Origin: Flavobacterium xueshanense
GTDB taxonomy: Bacteria > Bacteroidota > Bacteroidia > Flavobacteriales > Flavobacteriaceae
DNA: 64,000 nt
Assembly: GCF_900112975.1 (NCBI RefSeq)
Contig: NZ_FONQ01000003.1
Coordinates: forward strand, 158,589 to 222,588
Reading direction: 5' to 3'
This document shows positions 54,822 through 61,950 of the stretch, piece by piece (positions within the stretch are counted from its first letter, which is position 1; each line of letters starts with the position of its first letter). The notes under the pieces were generated by a model that was not told the origin of the DNA, searched no databases, and saw nothing but the letters and a program-made list of their open reading frames with translations. A program made the translations under genes and the position numbers.

Positions 54822-56048
54822 ATGAAAGATTTATTAAAGAAATTCGAAAATAAAGAACCTGAAATAGTTTTCCATTGGAAAGATACAGAAACGGAAGCTG
54901 AAGGATGGACCGTCATTAATTCGCTACGTGGTGGCGCTGCCGGTGGTGGTACTCGTATGAGAAAAGGGTTGGATATGAATGAAGTTTTGTCTTTGGCAAA
55001 AACCATGGAAGTGAAATTTTCGGTTTCTGGACCTGCAATTGGAGGCGCTAAATCTGGAATTAATTTTGATCCGAATGATCCAAGAAAAAAAGGCGTTTTA
55101 CAACGTTGGTATAAAGCCGTTTCTCCTTTATTAAAGAGTTACTACGGAACTGGCGGCGATTTGAATGTAGATGAAATTCACGAAGTAATTCCTATGACGG
55201 AGGAATGTGGAGTTTGGCATCCCCAAGAAGGTGTTTTTAACGGACATTTCAAACCGACCGAAGCAGATAAAATCAACAGAATTGGGCAGTTACGTCAAGG
55301 TGTGGTGAAGGTGATTGAAAATCCAAAATTCTCACCTGATGTTTCCAAAAAATATACTGTTGCCGATATGATTACCGGTTATGGTGTTGCTGAAGCCGTT
55401 CGTAATTATTACACGATTTATGGTGGAGATGTGAAAGGAAAGAAAGCAATCGTTCAAGGTTTTGGAAACGTAGGGTCAGCTGCCGCATTTTACTTAGCCG
55501 AAATGGGTGCTAAAGTAATTGGTATCATCGACAGAGATGGTGGAATAATAAACGACGAAGGATTCTCTTTCGAAGAAATTAGAGCTTTATTTTTAGCCAA
55601 AGACGGAAACAAACTAGTTGCTGAGAACATGATTCCGTTTGAAGAAATCAATCAAAAAATATGGACAATCGGTGCTGAAATATTCACTCCGTGTGCCGCT
55701 TCCCGATTGGTCACTCAATCACAAATTGACAGCTTAATTGCAAATGGTCTTGAAGTAATTTCCTGTGGTGCGAATGTACCTTTTGCCGATGCAGCAATAT
55801 TTTTCGGTCCAATTATGGAAGATGTAGATCATAAAGTGAGTTTGATTCCTGACTTTATTTCTAATTGTGGGATGGCGCGTGTTTTTGCCTATTTCATGGA
55901 AAAGAAAGTACAAATGACGGATGAAGCTATTTTCCAAGACACCTCAGAAATCATCAAAAAAGCAATCGAAAAAGCGCATGCTTTAAATCCAAGTAAAACA
56001 AATATTAGTGCCACTGCTTTTGAAATTGCACTAAAGCAGCTTACTTAA
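54822..56048 (+). CDS. Glu/Leu/Phe/Val-type amino-acid dehydrogenase
   Basis: The 408-residue product from MKDLLKKFENKEPEIVFHWK has the dimerisation region with SLRGGAAGGGTRMR, the substrate-Lys motif PAIGGAKSGI (Lys77), the catalytic GTGGDLNVDE and the NAD(P) loop VQGFGNVGSAA. The family oxidatively deaminates Glu, Leu, Val or Phe. The substrate cannot be told from these motifs; the Gly-rich first strand is common to the Bacteroidota leucine/glutamate type. The start is set by the promoter inside the longer open frame. Confidence 0.92.
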   Translation: MKDLLKKFENKEPEIVFHWKDTETEAEGWTVINSLRGGAAGGGTRMRKGLDMNEVLSLAKTMEVKFSVSGPAIGGAKSGINFDPNDPRKKGVLQRWYKAVSPLLKSYYGTGGDLNVDEIHEVIPMTEECGVWHPQEGVFNGHFKPTEADKINRIGQLRQGVVKVIENPKFSPDVSKKYTVADMITGYGVAEAVRNYYTIYGGDVKGKKAIVQGFGNVGSAAAFYLAEMGAKVIGIIDRDGGIINDEGFSFEEIRALFLAKDGNKLVAENMIPFEEINQKIWTIGAEIFTPCAASRLVTQSQIDSLIANGLEVISCGANVPFADAAIFFGPIMEDVDHKVSLIPDFISNCGMARVFAYFMEKKVQMTDEAIFQDTSEIIKKAIEKAHALNPSKTNISATAFEIALKQLT

Positions 56049-56102
56049 ATTAAAATAGTATTCTTTAAGCCGATGGGTGTAATTCAATTTGTTTAATTTT
56101 TT

Positions 56103-56225
56103 AACCACATAGAAACATAGATTTTTACATTAAGGAAGGCGTTTCACTTTTTTAGTAAAAACCATAGCTAGGTGAACCCAAGAATTGGGCTATCTGACTC
56201 TTTTTTTCTATGTTTCTATGTGGTT
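56103..56225. repeat. 123-bp palindromic intergenic element
   Basis: Perfect 19-base arms (AACCACATAGAAACATAGA at 56103-56121 and its reverse complement at 56207-56225) enclose 85 bases with a small inner hairpin (CCCAA..TTGGG). No reading frame. The rest of the gap 56049-56464 before the TonB-like gene shows nothing else that I recognise. Confidence 0.85.
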
Positions 56226-56464
56226 CAATTTTTTTATTTAAAATTAATTTAAATTTTTATTACTATTATCCAACGGATTATTCTTTAATATTTATCGGAA
56301 CTGGGATGAAGAAGATTTTATAATCTTTTTAGTCCCTTTTCTTTTTTTTTAGTTTTAAGCGAAAGCGATCTTATTTATATTCCAGCAGTAGCTTTTTACT
56401 CTTAACAATTTTTAGTACTTTTCAACGTTTTTTAGTAGTACACTTTTTAAAATTTAAAATACAA

Positions 56465-57364
56465 ATGAGTTCCACCATTTCATCAGATCAAAAGAAATCC
56501 TTAGCAATATCCATTCTTTTGTATGCGACAATGTTGCTGATTTTATTTTTCATCCGATTTTGGCCTCCCGCAAACATGGATGAACTTGCCGGTGGCGGCG
56601 GTGGCGGTGGCGTTACGGTGAATTTTGGCGACAGCGATTTCGGTTCTGGAGCAGATTATAAGAGTGAAATTTTAGAAGTAAAAAACCTAACCAGACAAAC
56701 GCCTGCAAAATCAACTCCGGACGAAGCTATTTTATCGCAAGAAAACAGCACCGAGGAAAGTGTTGTGATTCCGACGAAAGAAAAAACTAAAAAACCAACA
56801 GTAGTTGTAAAAGAAGAAACAAAACCCGTGGTTGTAAAACCTAAAGTTTCCAACAATACAAATGATGCTTTATCGAGCATCATGAAGGGCTCCAATAAAG
56901 GCGGTGATGGGGATGATAAAACAGCTGGAAACAAAGGAAAATCTAACGGAAGCTTAAGTTCTAACGGTTATTATGGAACAGGTGGTTCTGGTGGAGGAAC
57001 AGGTGGAGGAAACGGCAGTGGAACTGGAATAGGCACTGGCAGTGGCTATGGCTCCGGAAGCGGCGGCGGAACAGGGAGTGGTTCTGGCGGCGGAGTTGGA
57101 TATTCGTTAGGAAACAGAAAAGCAGTTTCTAAACCCGCACCAAAATACACGTGTAATGAACAAGGAAAAGTTGTTGTTGAAGTATCGGTAGATCGAACCG
57201 GAAGGACTGTGAATGCTGTTGCCGGTGTAAAAGGAACCACTAATACCGCAAAATGTTTACTAGATCAAGCCCGAATTGCTGCTATGAATACGAGATGGGA
57301 TGCCAGCAGCGATGCTCCGGAAAAACAAGTAGGTAAGATTGTTTACAATTTCAATTTGAATTAA
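56465..57364 (+). CDS. TonB-like energy-transducer protein with glycine-rich linker
   Basis: A 299-residue protein with one N-terminal transmembrane segment (about 12-31), a linker rich in Glu, Lys, Thr and Pro (60-140), an extreme Gly/Ser tract (about 180-218, GTGGSGGGTGGG and related), and a C-terminal TonB-like domain (about 225-299) with a Cys pair (YTCNEQGKVVVEVSV, TAKCLLDQARIAAMN). The neighbouring ExbD and ExbB genes on the other strand are its usual partners: proton-motive force is passed from ExbBD through TonB to receptors such as SusC. Gly-rich rather than Pro-rich linker is unusual for TonB. Confidence 0.85.
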   Translation: MSSTISSDQKKSLAISILLYATMLLILFFIRFWPPANMDELAGGGGGGGVTVNFGDSDFGSGADYKSEILEVKNLTRQTPAKSTPDEAILSQENSTEESVVIPTKEKTKKPTVVVKEETKPVVVKPKVSNNTNDALSSIMKGSNKGGDGDDKTAGNKGKSNGSLSSNGYYGTGGSGGGTGGGNGSGTGIGTGSGYGSGSGGGTGSGSGGGVGYSLGNRKAVSKPAPKYTCNEQGKVVVEVSVDRTGRTVNAVAGVKGTTNTAKCLLDQARIAAMNTRWDASSDAPEKQVGKIVYNFNLN

Positions 57365-57413
57365 AACAATTAGGAGCAGTACTTTTTCGTTTTTTAAACA
57401 ATACATTTTCTCG

Positions 57414-57482
57414 TCATCGCGAGGAACGGGCGCCATCGCTTAACGAGAGCAACAAGAAAGATTGCTTCGTTCCTCGCGATGA
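57414..57482. repeat. Palindromic intergenic element with 15-bp arms
   Basis: TCATCGCGAGGAACG (57414-57428) and its exact reverse complement (57468-57482) enclose 39 bases. The motif GCGAGGAACG...CGTTCCTCGC is a known type of dispersed palindrome in many bacteria. Confidence 0.8.
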
Positions 57483-57513
57483 AAGCAAAAATAATCTGGC
57501 AGATCACGAATCT

Positions 57514-57560
57514 GCGTGAGGGATAGCAGCAAGTACCGAAGTACTGCGGATAGCCCGACC
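57514..57560 (+). repeat. Short repeat-like element with a CGAA hairpin
   Basis: GAGGGATAGCAG, then AGTAC-CGAA-GTACT, then GGATAGCCCGACC. The ends resemble the TAGCCC-type repeats (R1-R3), but the match is short, so membership is tentative. Confidence 0.4.
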
Positions 57561-57561
57561 G

Positions 57562-57614
57562 CAATATGAAAAGGGGCTAATCAGCATAAAGTTGATTAGC
57601 CCCTTTTCATATTG
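57562..57614. terminator. 22-bp perfect hairpin between the TonB-like and exbD genes
   Basis: The 22-base arms at 57562-57583 and 57593-57614 are exact reverse complements around a 9-base loop (GCATAAAGT), with an A4 and T4 run next to the GGGGC/GCCCC core. It lies between convergent genes and can end transcription from either side. Confidence 0.75.
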
Positions 57615-57663
57615 TGGTCACGCCCAAATGAAACAATTGCTTCTTAAAAACGCTCAATAAAGC

Positions 57664-58059
57664 TTACTTGGGACTGGTAGCAATCACAAACTTCAGATTG
57701 TTTTTTACTCCTATTTGCAGTACATCGACTAAGTCTTGTACTTGCAAATTGAATGGAATACGAACAATAACCGTTTGATCCTTCGTTGAGCTCATTTTAG
57801 ACATCAGCGTAGTTTCCAGTTCTTCAAATGAAACAGGCTGTTTGTCGATGTAGAATTTTTTATCCTCAGTAACGGATAAGCTAATGTATTGCTTGTTCGT
57901 CTTCTCGTTAGATTGTGCTTTTGGCAACGTCATCTTGATAACATTAGGATTAGCCAAGGTTGATATAATCAAGAAAAACAACAACAGAAAAAACATAATA
58001 TCACTTAATGAAGAAGTCGCGACCTCGGCATGAAATCTTCTTTTACGTTTTATAGACAT
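57664..58059 (-). CDS. exbD: ExbD/TolR-family biopolymer transport protein
   Basis: A 131-residue protein with one N-terminal membrane segment (SLSDIMFFLLLFFLIISTLA, containing the conserved Asp in the membrane helix) and a periplasmic domain ending LQIGVKNNLKFVIATSPK. ExbD pairs with ExbB to use the proton gradient for TonB. It starts 1 base after exbB. ExbD and TolR cannot be split by sequence alone; the TonB-like gene next door favours ExbD. Confidence 0.9.
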   Translation of the reverse strand: MSIKRKRRFHAEVATSSLSDIMFFLLLFFLIISTLANPNVIKMTLPKAQSNEKTNKQYISLSVTEDKKFYIDKQPVSFEELETTLMSKMSSTKDQTVIVRIPFNLQVQDLVDVLQIGVKNNLKFVIATSPK

Positions 58060-58060
58060 G

Positions 58061-58756
58061 TTACGATCTTTGAATAATATTTACAAACTCTAATATTTGT
58101 TTTTGAATTTTTAAAGCAAAATTATCAATCTTGCCGTTTAATAAATGATACCCGCTGTAGGCGATAATACCAACGATTAATCCAGCACCACTACTGATCA
58201 TTTTTTCATACAATCCTCCGGAAATATTACCGATACTAATATTTTCAGTTACCGAAATGCTGTAAAATATTTTTATAACTCCTGAGATCGTTCCAATAAA
58301 CCCTAACGTGGGCGCAATTCCGGCAATAAGTCCCAGATGGCCTAAATGCTTTTCCATTTCTCCGATTTCGATATCGGCAGCACGATCCATATTGGATTCA
58401 ATCTCAACAATAGGTCTTCCTATTACCAGAATTCCTTCTTTGATAATATTTCCTGACGCAGTATTATTTCGTTCGGCAATAGATCGAGCCAAATCAAGAT
58501 TTCCTGAATTTAAATTATCGCGTACATCACGCATCAAAAGAGTATCAATTTTGGATGCTTTACTGACAAACAAATAGCGTTCAATAATCAAATAAAAAGT
58601 GTAAAATAAGAGAATCCCAATTGGGATAAGCCACACACCGCCTTTTAAAAGAAATCCTAAAGTAGATATTTCGGTATTTGGAGCAATTTTTTCGATAACT
58701 ACGTTTGAAGCAGCGTTGGTAATTGTGTCGGCCTGTAATTGTATAAAACTAAACAT
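58061..58756 (-). CDS. exbB: ExbB/TolQ-family proton channel protein
   Basis: A 231-residue protein with three membrane segments and the MotA/TolQ/ExbB motif around IGEMEKHLGHLGLIAGIAPTLGFIGTISGVI and GGLYEKMISSGAGLIVGIIAYSGYH, including the conserved Thr and Glu lines of the channel. With ExbD it forms the motor that energises TonB. It begins the exbB-exbD pair; its 5' gap of 129 bases has a TATCTTTA variant of the -7 element. Confidence 0.92.
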   Translation of the reverse strand: MFSFIQLQADTITNAASNVVIEKIAPNTEISTLGFLLKGGVWLIPIGILLFYTFYLIIERYLFVSKASKIDTLLMRDVRDNLNSGNLDLARSIAERNNTASGNIIKEGILVIGRPIVEIESNMDRAADIEIGEMEKHLGHLGLIAGIAPTLGFIGTISGVIKIFYSISVTENISIGNISGGLYEKMISSGAGLIVGIIAYSGYHLLNGKIDNFALKIQKQILEFVNIIQRS

Positions 58757-58885
58757 ATAATATTACTGTATTTTAATCATTAATTCTAAAAATTATTTCA
58801 ATTTTGCACTAAAGATACTTTTCGATGTACTATTAAACTAAAAAAATCGAAAAATATTTTAAACAACCCCTATTTTATTACAAAA

Positions 58886-60106
58886 ATGAATTATCAGGAA
58901 ACCACAAATTGGATGTTTAATCAGCTCCCGATGTACCAGCTTCAGGGCGCTTCGGCCTACAAAAAAGATTTAACCAACACGTATTTACTCTTAACTCATC
59001 TTGATAATCCACAGGAAAAAATAAAGTGCATTCATGTTGGGGGGACTAATGGAAAAGGCTCCACATCACACATGTTGGCATCCATACTTCAAGAAGCCGG
59101 GTATAAAGTTGGATTGTACACTTCCCCACATTTAAAAGATTTTCGGGAACGCATAAAAATTAACGGAAAAGATATTTCTGAAGAATTTGTCACTGATTTC
59201 ATCAATAAACACAAAAGTTTTTTTGAATCCAATGACATGAGTTTTTTTGAAATGACCGTTGGATTGGCTTTTGATTATTTCTCCAAAGAAAAAGTAGACA
59301 TCGCCGTTATTGAAGTGGGAATGGGCGGAAGACTGGATGCAACCAATATCATTACCCCTCTCGTTTCAGTAATAACAAATATAGGACTGGATCACATCCA
59401 GTTTTTGGGCAACACGCTGGAAGCTATCGCATTTGAAAAAGCGGGCATCATAAAACCTAATATTCCAATAGTAATTGGCGAATACTCACTTAATACCAAA
59501 CCCGTTTTTCTGGCTAAAGCCAAAGAATGCACTTCAGAAATCTATTTTGCTTCTGATTTGATTTTAGAAACCTATCCTTCTGATTTAATTGGTGATTATC
59601 AGATGCAAAACAAGAAAACAGTTTTACAGACTATTGCTGTTTTAAATGCCCAAAAGGAATTTATAATTACTCCAGAAAACATAAAATCCGGATTATTACA
59701 AGTTGTACGAAACACAGACCTTCAAGGCAGATGGCAACAGATCAATGAATTTCCAAAAGTTATTTGCGATACCGCACACAACAAAAACGGATTGGAAATT
59801 GTTTTAAAACAAATACAAAAAGAAGAATTTGATGATCTACATATCGTTTTGGGAGTCGTAAACGACAAAGATTTAGATGAAATTCTACCTTTATTTCCAA
59901 AAAAAGCCAAGTATTACTTTTGCAAACCAAATATTCCTCGCGGACTAGATGCTGTAATTCTAAAACAAAAAGCAGCAACTTTTGAATTAGTAGGAGAAGT
60001 ATACTATTCTGTTTCAGAGGCTTATCAAAAAGCAATTGAAAACGCTGGGAAATCTGATTTTATATACATTGGCGGCAGCACCTTTGTAGTTGCAGAAATT
60101 TTATAA
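58886..60106 (+). CDS. folC: Folylpolyglutamate synthase / dihydrofolate synthase
   Basis: A 406-residue Mur-ligase-like enzyme with VGGTNGKGSTSHML (ATP loop, from residue 52), YTSPHLKDFRERI, VIEVGMGGRLDATNI and VICDTAHNKNGLEIVL. It adds glutamate to dihydropteroate or tetrahydrofolate. It stands alone, with tRNA-Val just downstream. Confidence 0.95.
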   Translation: MNYQETTNWMFNQLPMYQLQGASAYKKDLTNTYLLLTHLDNPQEKIKCIHVGGTNGKGSTSHMLASILQEAGYKVGLYTSPHLKDFRERIKINGKDISEEFVTDFINKHKSFFESNDMSFFEMTVGLAFDYFSKEKVDIAVIEVGMGGRLDATNIITPLVSVITNIGLDHIQFLGNTLEAIAFEKAGIIKPNIPIVIGEYSLNTKPVFLAKAKECTSEIYFASDLILETYPSDLIGDYQMQNKKTVLQTIAVLNAQKEFIITPENIKSGLLQVVRNTDLQGRWQQINEFPKVICDTAHNKNGLEIVLKQIQKEEFDDLHIVLGVVNDKDLDEILPLFPKKAKYYFCKPNIPRGLDAVILKQKAATFELVGEVYYSVSEAYQKAIENAGKSDFIYIGGSTFVVAEIL

Positions 60107-60122
60107 TTTTTTTGGTTTTTAC

Positions 60123-60152
60123 TTGCAAATCTAGAAAAGTGGCGTATATTTG
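60123..60152 (+). promoter_or_regulatory. tRNA-Val promoter
   Basis: TTG (60123-60125)-N19-TATATTTG (60145-60152), a full Bacteroidota -33/-7 match 41 bases before the tRNA. Confidence 0.85.
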
Positions 60153-60193
60153 CACACGCAATAACGGAAACGAAAGTAACTAACATTGCATTA

Positions 60194-60268
60194 GGGCGAT
60201 TAGCTCAGCTGGTTCAGAGCACCTCGTTTACACCGAGGGGGTCGGGGGTTCGAACCCCTCATCGCCCA
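60194..60268 (+). tRNA. tRNA-Val (anticodon TAC)
   Basis: A 75-base cloverleaf: acceptor GGGCGAT (60194-60200) with ATCGCCC (60261-60267), anticodon stem CCTCG/CGAGG with loop TTTACAC (anticodon TAC, reading Val codons), T-loop TTCGAAC. CCA is not encoded (ACA follows), so it is added after transcription. The promoter lies 41 bases upstream and a terminator follows at once. Confidence 0.97.
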
Positions 60269-60306
60269 CAAAAAACTCCATTAGAAATAATGGAGTTTTT
60301 TTATGT
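60268..60306 (+). terminator. tRNA-Val terminator (copy 1 of a duplicated hairpin)
   Basis: ACTCCATTA-GAAA-TAATGGAGT with a T7 run. The same 38-39 base block occurs at 60401-60438. Confidence 0.9.
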
Positions 60307-60400
60307 CTAATATTGTCCACTCCTAAAATAGGATCAAGTTCAAAAGTTGGGGGTTGTACAAAAAGATTAGATAACCTCAACAAGAAAAAAATAGCGATAT

Positions 60401-60438
60401 ACAAAAAACTCCATTAGAAATAATGGAGTTTTTTATGT
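60401..60438. terminator. Copy 2 of the duplicated hairpin, ends the Nudix-regulator gene
   Basis: The same hairpin as 60268-60306, including flanks ACAAAAAA and ATGT, 133 bases further on. On the minus strand it follows the stop of the Nudix-fold regulator gene and has its T-run. The 94 bases between the copies contain a TCCTA..TAGGA palindrome but no gene. Confidence 0.85.
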
Positions 60439-60450
60439 TTTTTTTTTAAA

Positions 60451-61206
60451 TTACCAACCTTGGGTCAATCCGTTTTTAACGACTTCTTCGTATTTTTTTT
60501 TATCGAAACTGTATAAATTTGGGGCTTTGTGGGCTACATTACTTTTCTTCTCGTCCAGCTTTATTAAAATCCCGATTGCCGTTATCTTACGTAGAAAATT
60601 TCTACGGTCGAGTTTTCTACCTAAGATGGTTTCATATAATTTTTGTAATTCTGGAATCGTAAATTTTTCGGGTAGTAAATTATATCCTACCGGCATTAAA
60701 TTTAATTCCATACGAAGGGTTTCCAATGCTGTATCCAGAATTTGTCTGTGATCTAAAATCAATTCTGGCACCGCATTATGGTCAATCCACTCTACAATTT
60801 CGTTGTTATCTAAAGGCTGCGGAATTGTTTGCAAGAAATCGACTAACGCATAATAACCAACCGTTACAAAACGGCTAGCATACCATTTTCCTTCTCCTAA
60901 AGGTATCCCGTAAAATTCCAGTACTGAATTACTGACAACAACACTAGTCCTTCTGGCTGCGCCAAATGTCGAAAACTGCCTCAGAAAAATTCCTTTCAAT
61001 CCAGTTCTACCATGTAAAACAGTTACTGCAGCCTGATCAATATCTTCATTTACAGGCACAAACCCTCCCGGCAACGCCCATTTATCACTGTACTTTGTTT
61101 TTATTAACAACACTTTGAGCTGATTGTCATGAAATCCAAAAATCACACAATCTATCGACAAACCCGGTTGATACTTTTCCTTATTATCTAAAATGGCTTT
61201 TAACAT
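60451..61206 (-). CDS. NrtR-like transcription regulator with a degenerate Nudix domain
   Basis: A 251-residue protein with an N-terminal Nudix fold (SIDCVIFGFHDNQLKVLLIK, WALPGGFVPVNED) and a C-terminal winged-helix region (FTIPELQKLYETILGRKLDRRNFLRKI, about 185-215), the NrtR/AraR-like order. The Nudix box (GGFVPVNEDIDQ...) lacks the catalytic R-E-x-x-E-E: those positions read T-V-x-x-G-R, so it is predicted to bind rather than hydrolyse. Such regulators sense NAD or sugar derivatives; the effector here is unknown. Confidence 0.88.
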   Translation of the reverse strand: MLKAILDNKEKYQPGLSIDCVIFGFHDNQLKVLLIKTKYSDKWALPGGFVPVNEDIDQAAVTVLHGRTGLKGIFLRQFSTFGAARRTSVVVSNSVLEFYGIPLGEGKWYASRFVTVGYYALVDFLQTIPQPLDNNEIVEWIDHNAVPELILDHRQILDTALETLRMELNLMPVGYNLLPEKFTIPELQKLYETILGRKLDRRNFLRKITAIGILIKLDEKKSNVAHKAPNLYSFDKKKYEEVVKNGLTQGW

Positions 61207-61450
61207 GTGATTTATTCTAGCAATTAAATTATACCCTTCGAAAGACGCAATTTAGTTCATTTTTTTTAAGCAATTGAAGGACGTAACAATTTTAAAAACT
61301 TATCATTCTTTATTTTTATCTTAAAACAAAAAGATAGGACAAAGAAACAAATCCATTCGATGAAAAAACTTATTTATAGTGAATAACAGCTAAAAAATTC
61401 ATTTCATTAATTATTGGACCAAGACTGGAATCACAATCGTACACCCACGC

Positions 61451-61868
61451 ATGGACTATCAAGTAATTCATCATTGTTTTCCAACAACATTATCAGTTGC
61501 CGCTTCTTAAAATACTGTTACGGCACAAAAAATGGATAAACCTTTCGGAATTGAATTTAAATCCAATAATGTTCAAATAGTGTACTATTCAGATTAGGTA
61601 TGAAGTGCGCCCTTATTGGTGGAAGAAACTGGCAATATATTTCTGAAGTTTTAGTTTTGAGAGAAGAAATTGCTAATGGTTTTATTAATGGAGTTACACG
61701 TTTCACAAGTGCCAATAAAATACCAAAACGGACGAGGAAAAAAAAGCAGCTACTTTTTTAAAAGCAATGTTAGCCAATAGGCCAAAAAATAAATTCTTTT
61801 TTTTATCAGGAGGGAAATTTGCAGACGCAGCTCTTGATGGCATTTTGACCGCTATCAACCAAAATTAA
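61451..61868 (+). pseudogene. Unrecognised gene, decayed by one stop and two frameshifts
   Basis: Frame A from ATG 61451 reads MDYQVIHHCFPTTLSVAAS, TAA at 61508-61510, then NTVTAQKMDKPFGIEFKSNN to YYSD. Frame B begins at 61597 (GMKCALIGGRNWQYISEVLV to TSANK). Frame C begins at 61719 (NTKTDEEKKAATFLKAMLAN to AINQN) and ends at 61866-61868. Each switch fits loss of one base, the second in an A-run at 61717-61720. Restored, it would be an exported-like protein of about 138 residues. I do not recognise the family. The stretch 61207-61450 has no feature that I can support. Confidence 0.7.
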
Positions 61869-61901
61869 AAAGTATTAATAAATGTTGTTATAAAAGTATT
61901 T

Positions 61902-61950
61902 AAAACTCAATCGACAGGACTTATAGGTAAACTGTCGATTGAGGTTTTTT
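61902..61950. terminator. Terminator of the beta-glucosidase gene
   Basis: CTCAATCGACAG (61906-61917) pairs perfectly with CTGTCGATTGAG (61932-61943), with A and T runs on the outside; it can act on both strands. Confidence 0.9.
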
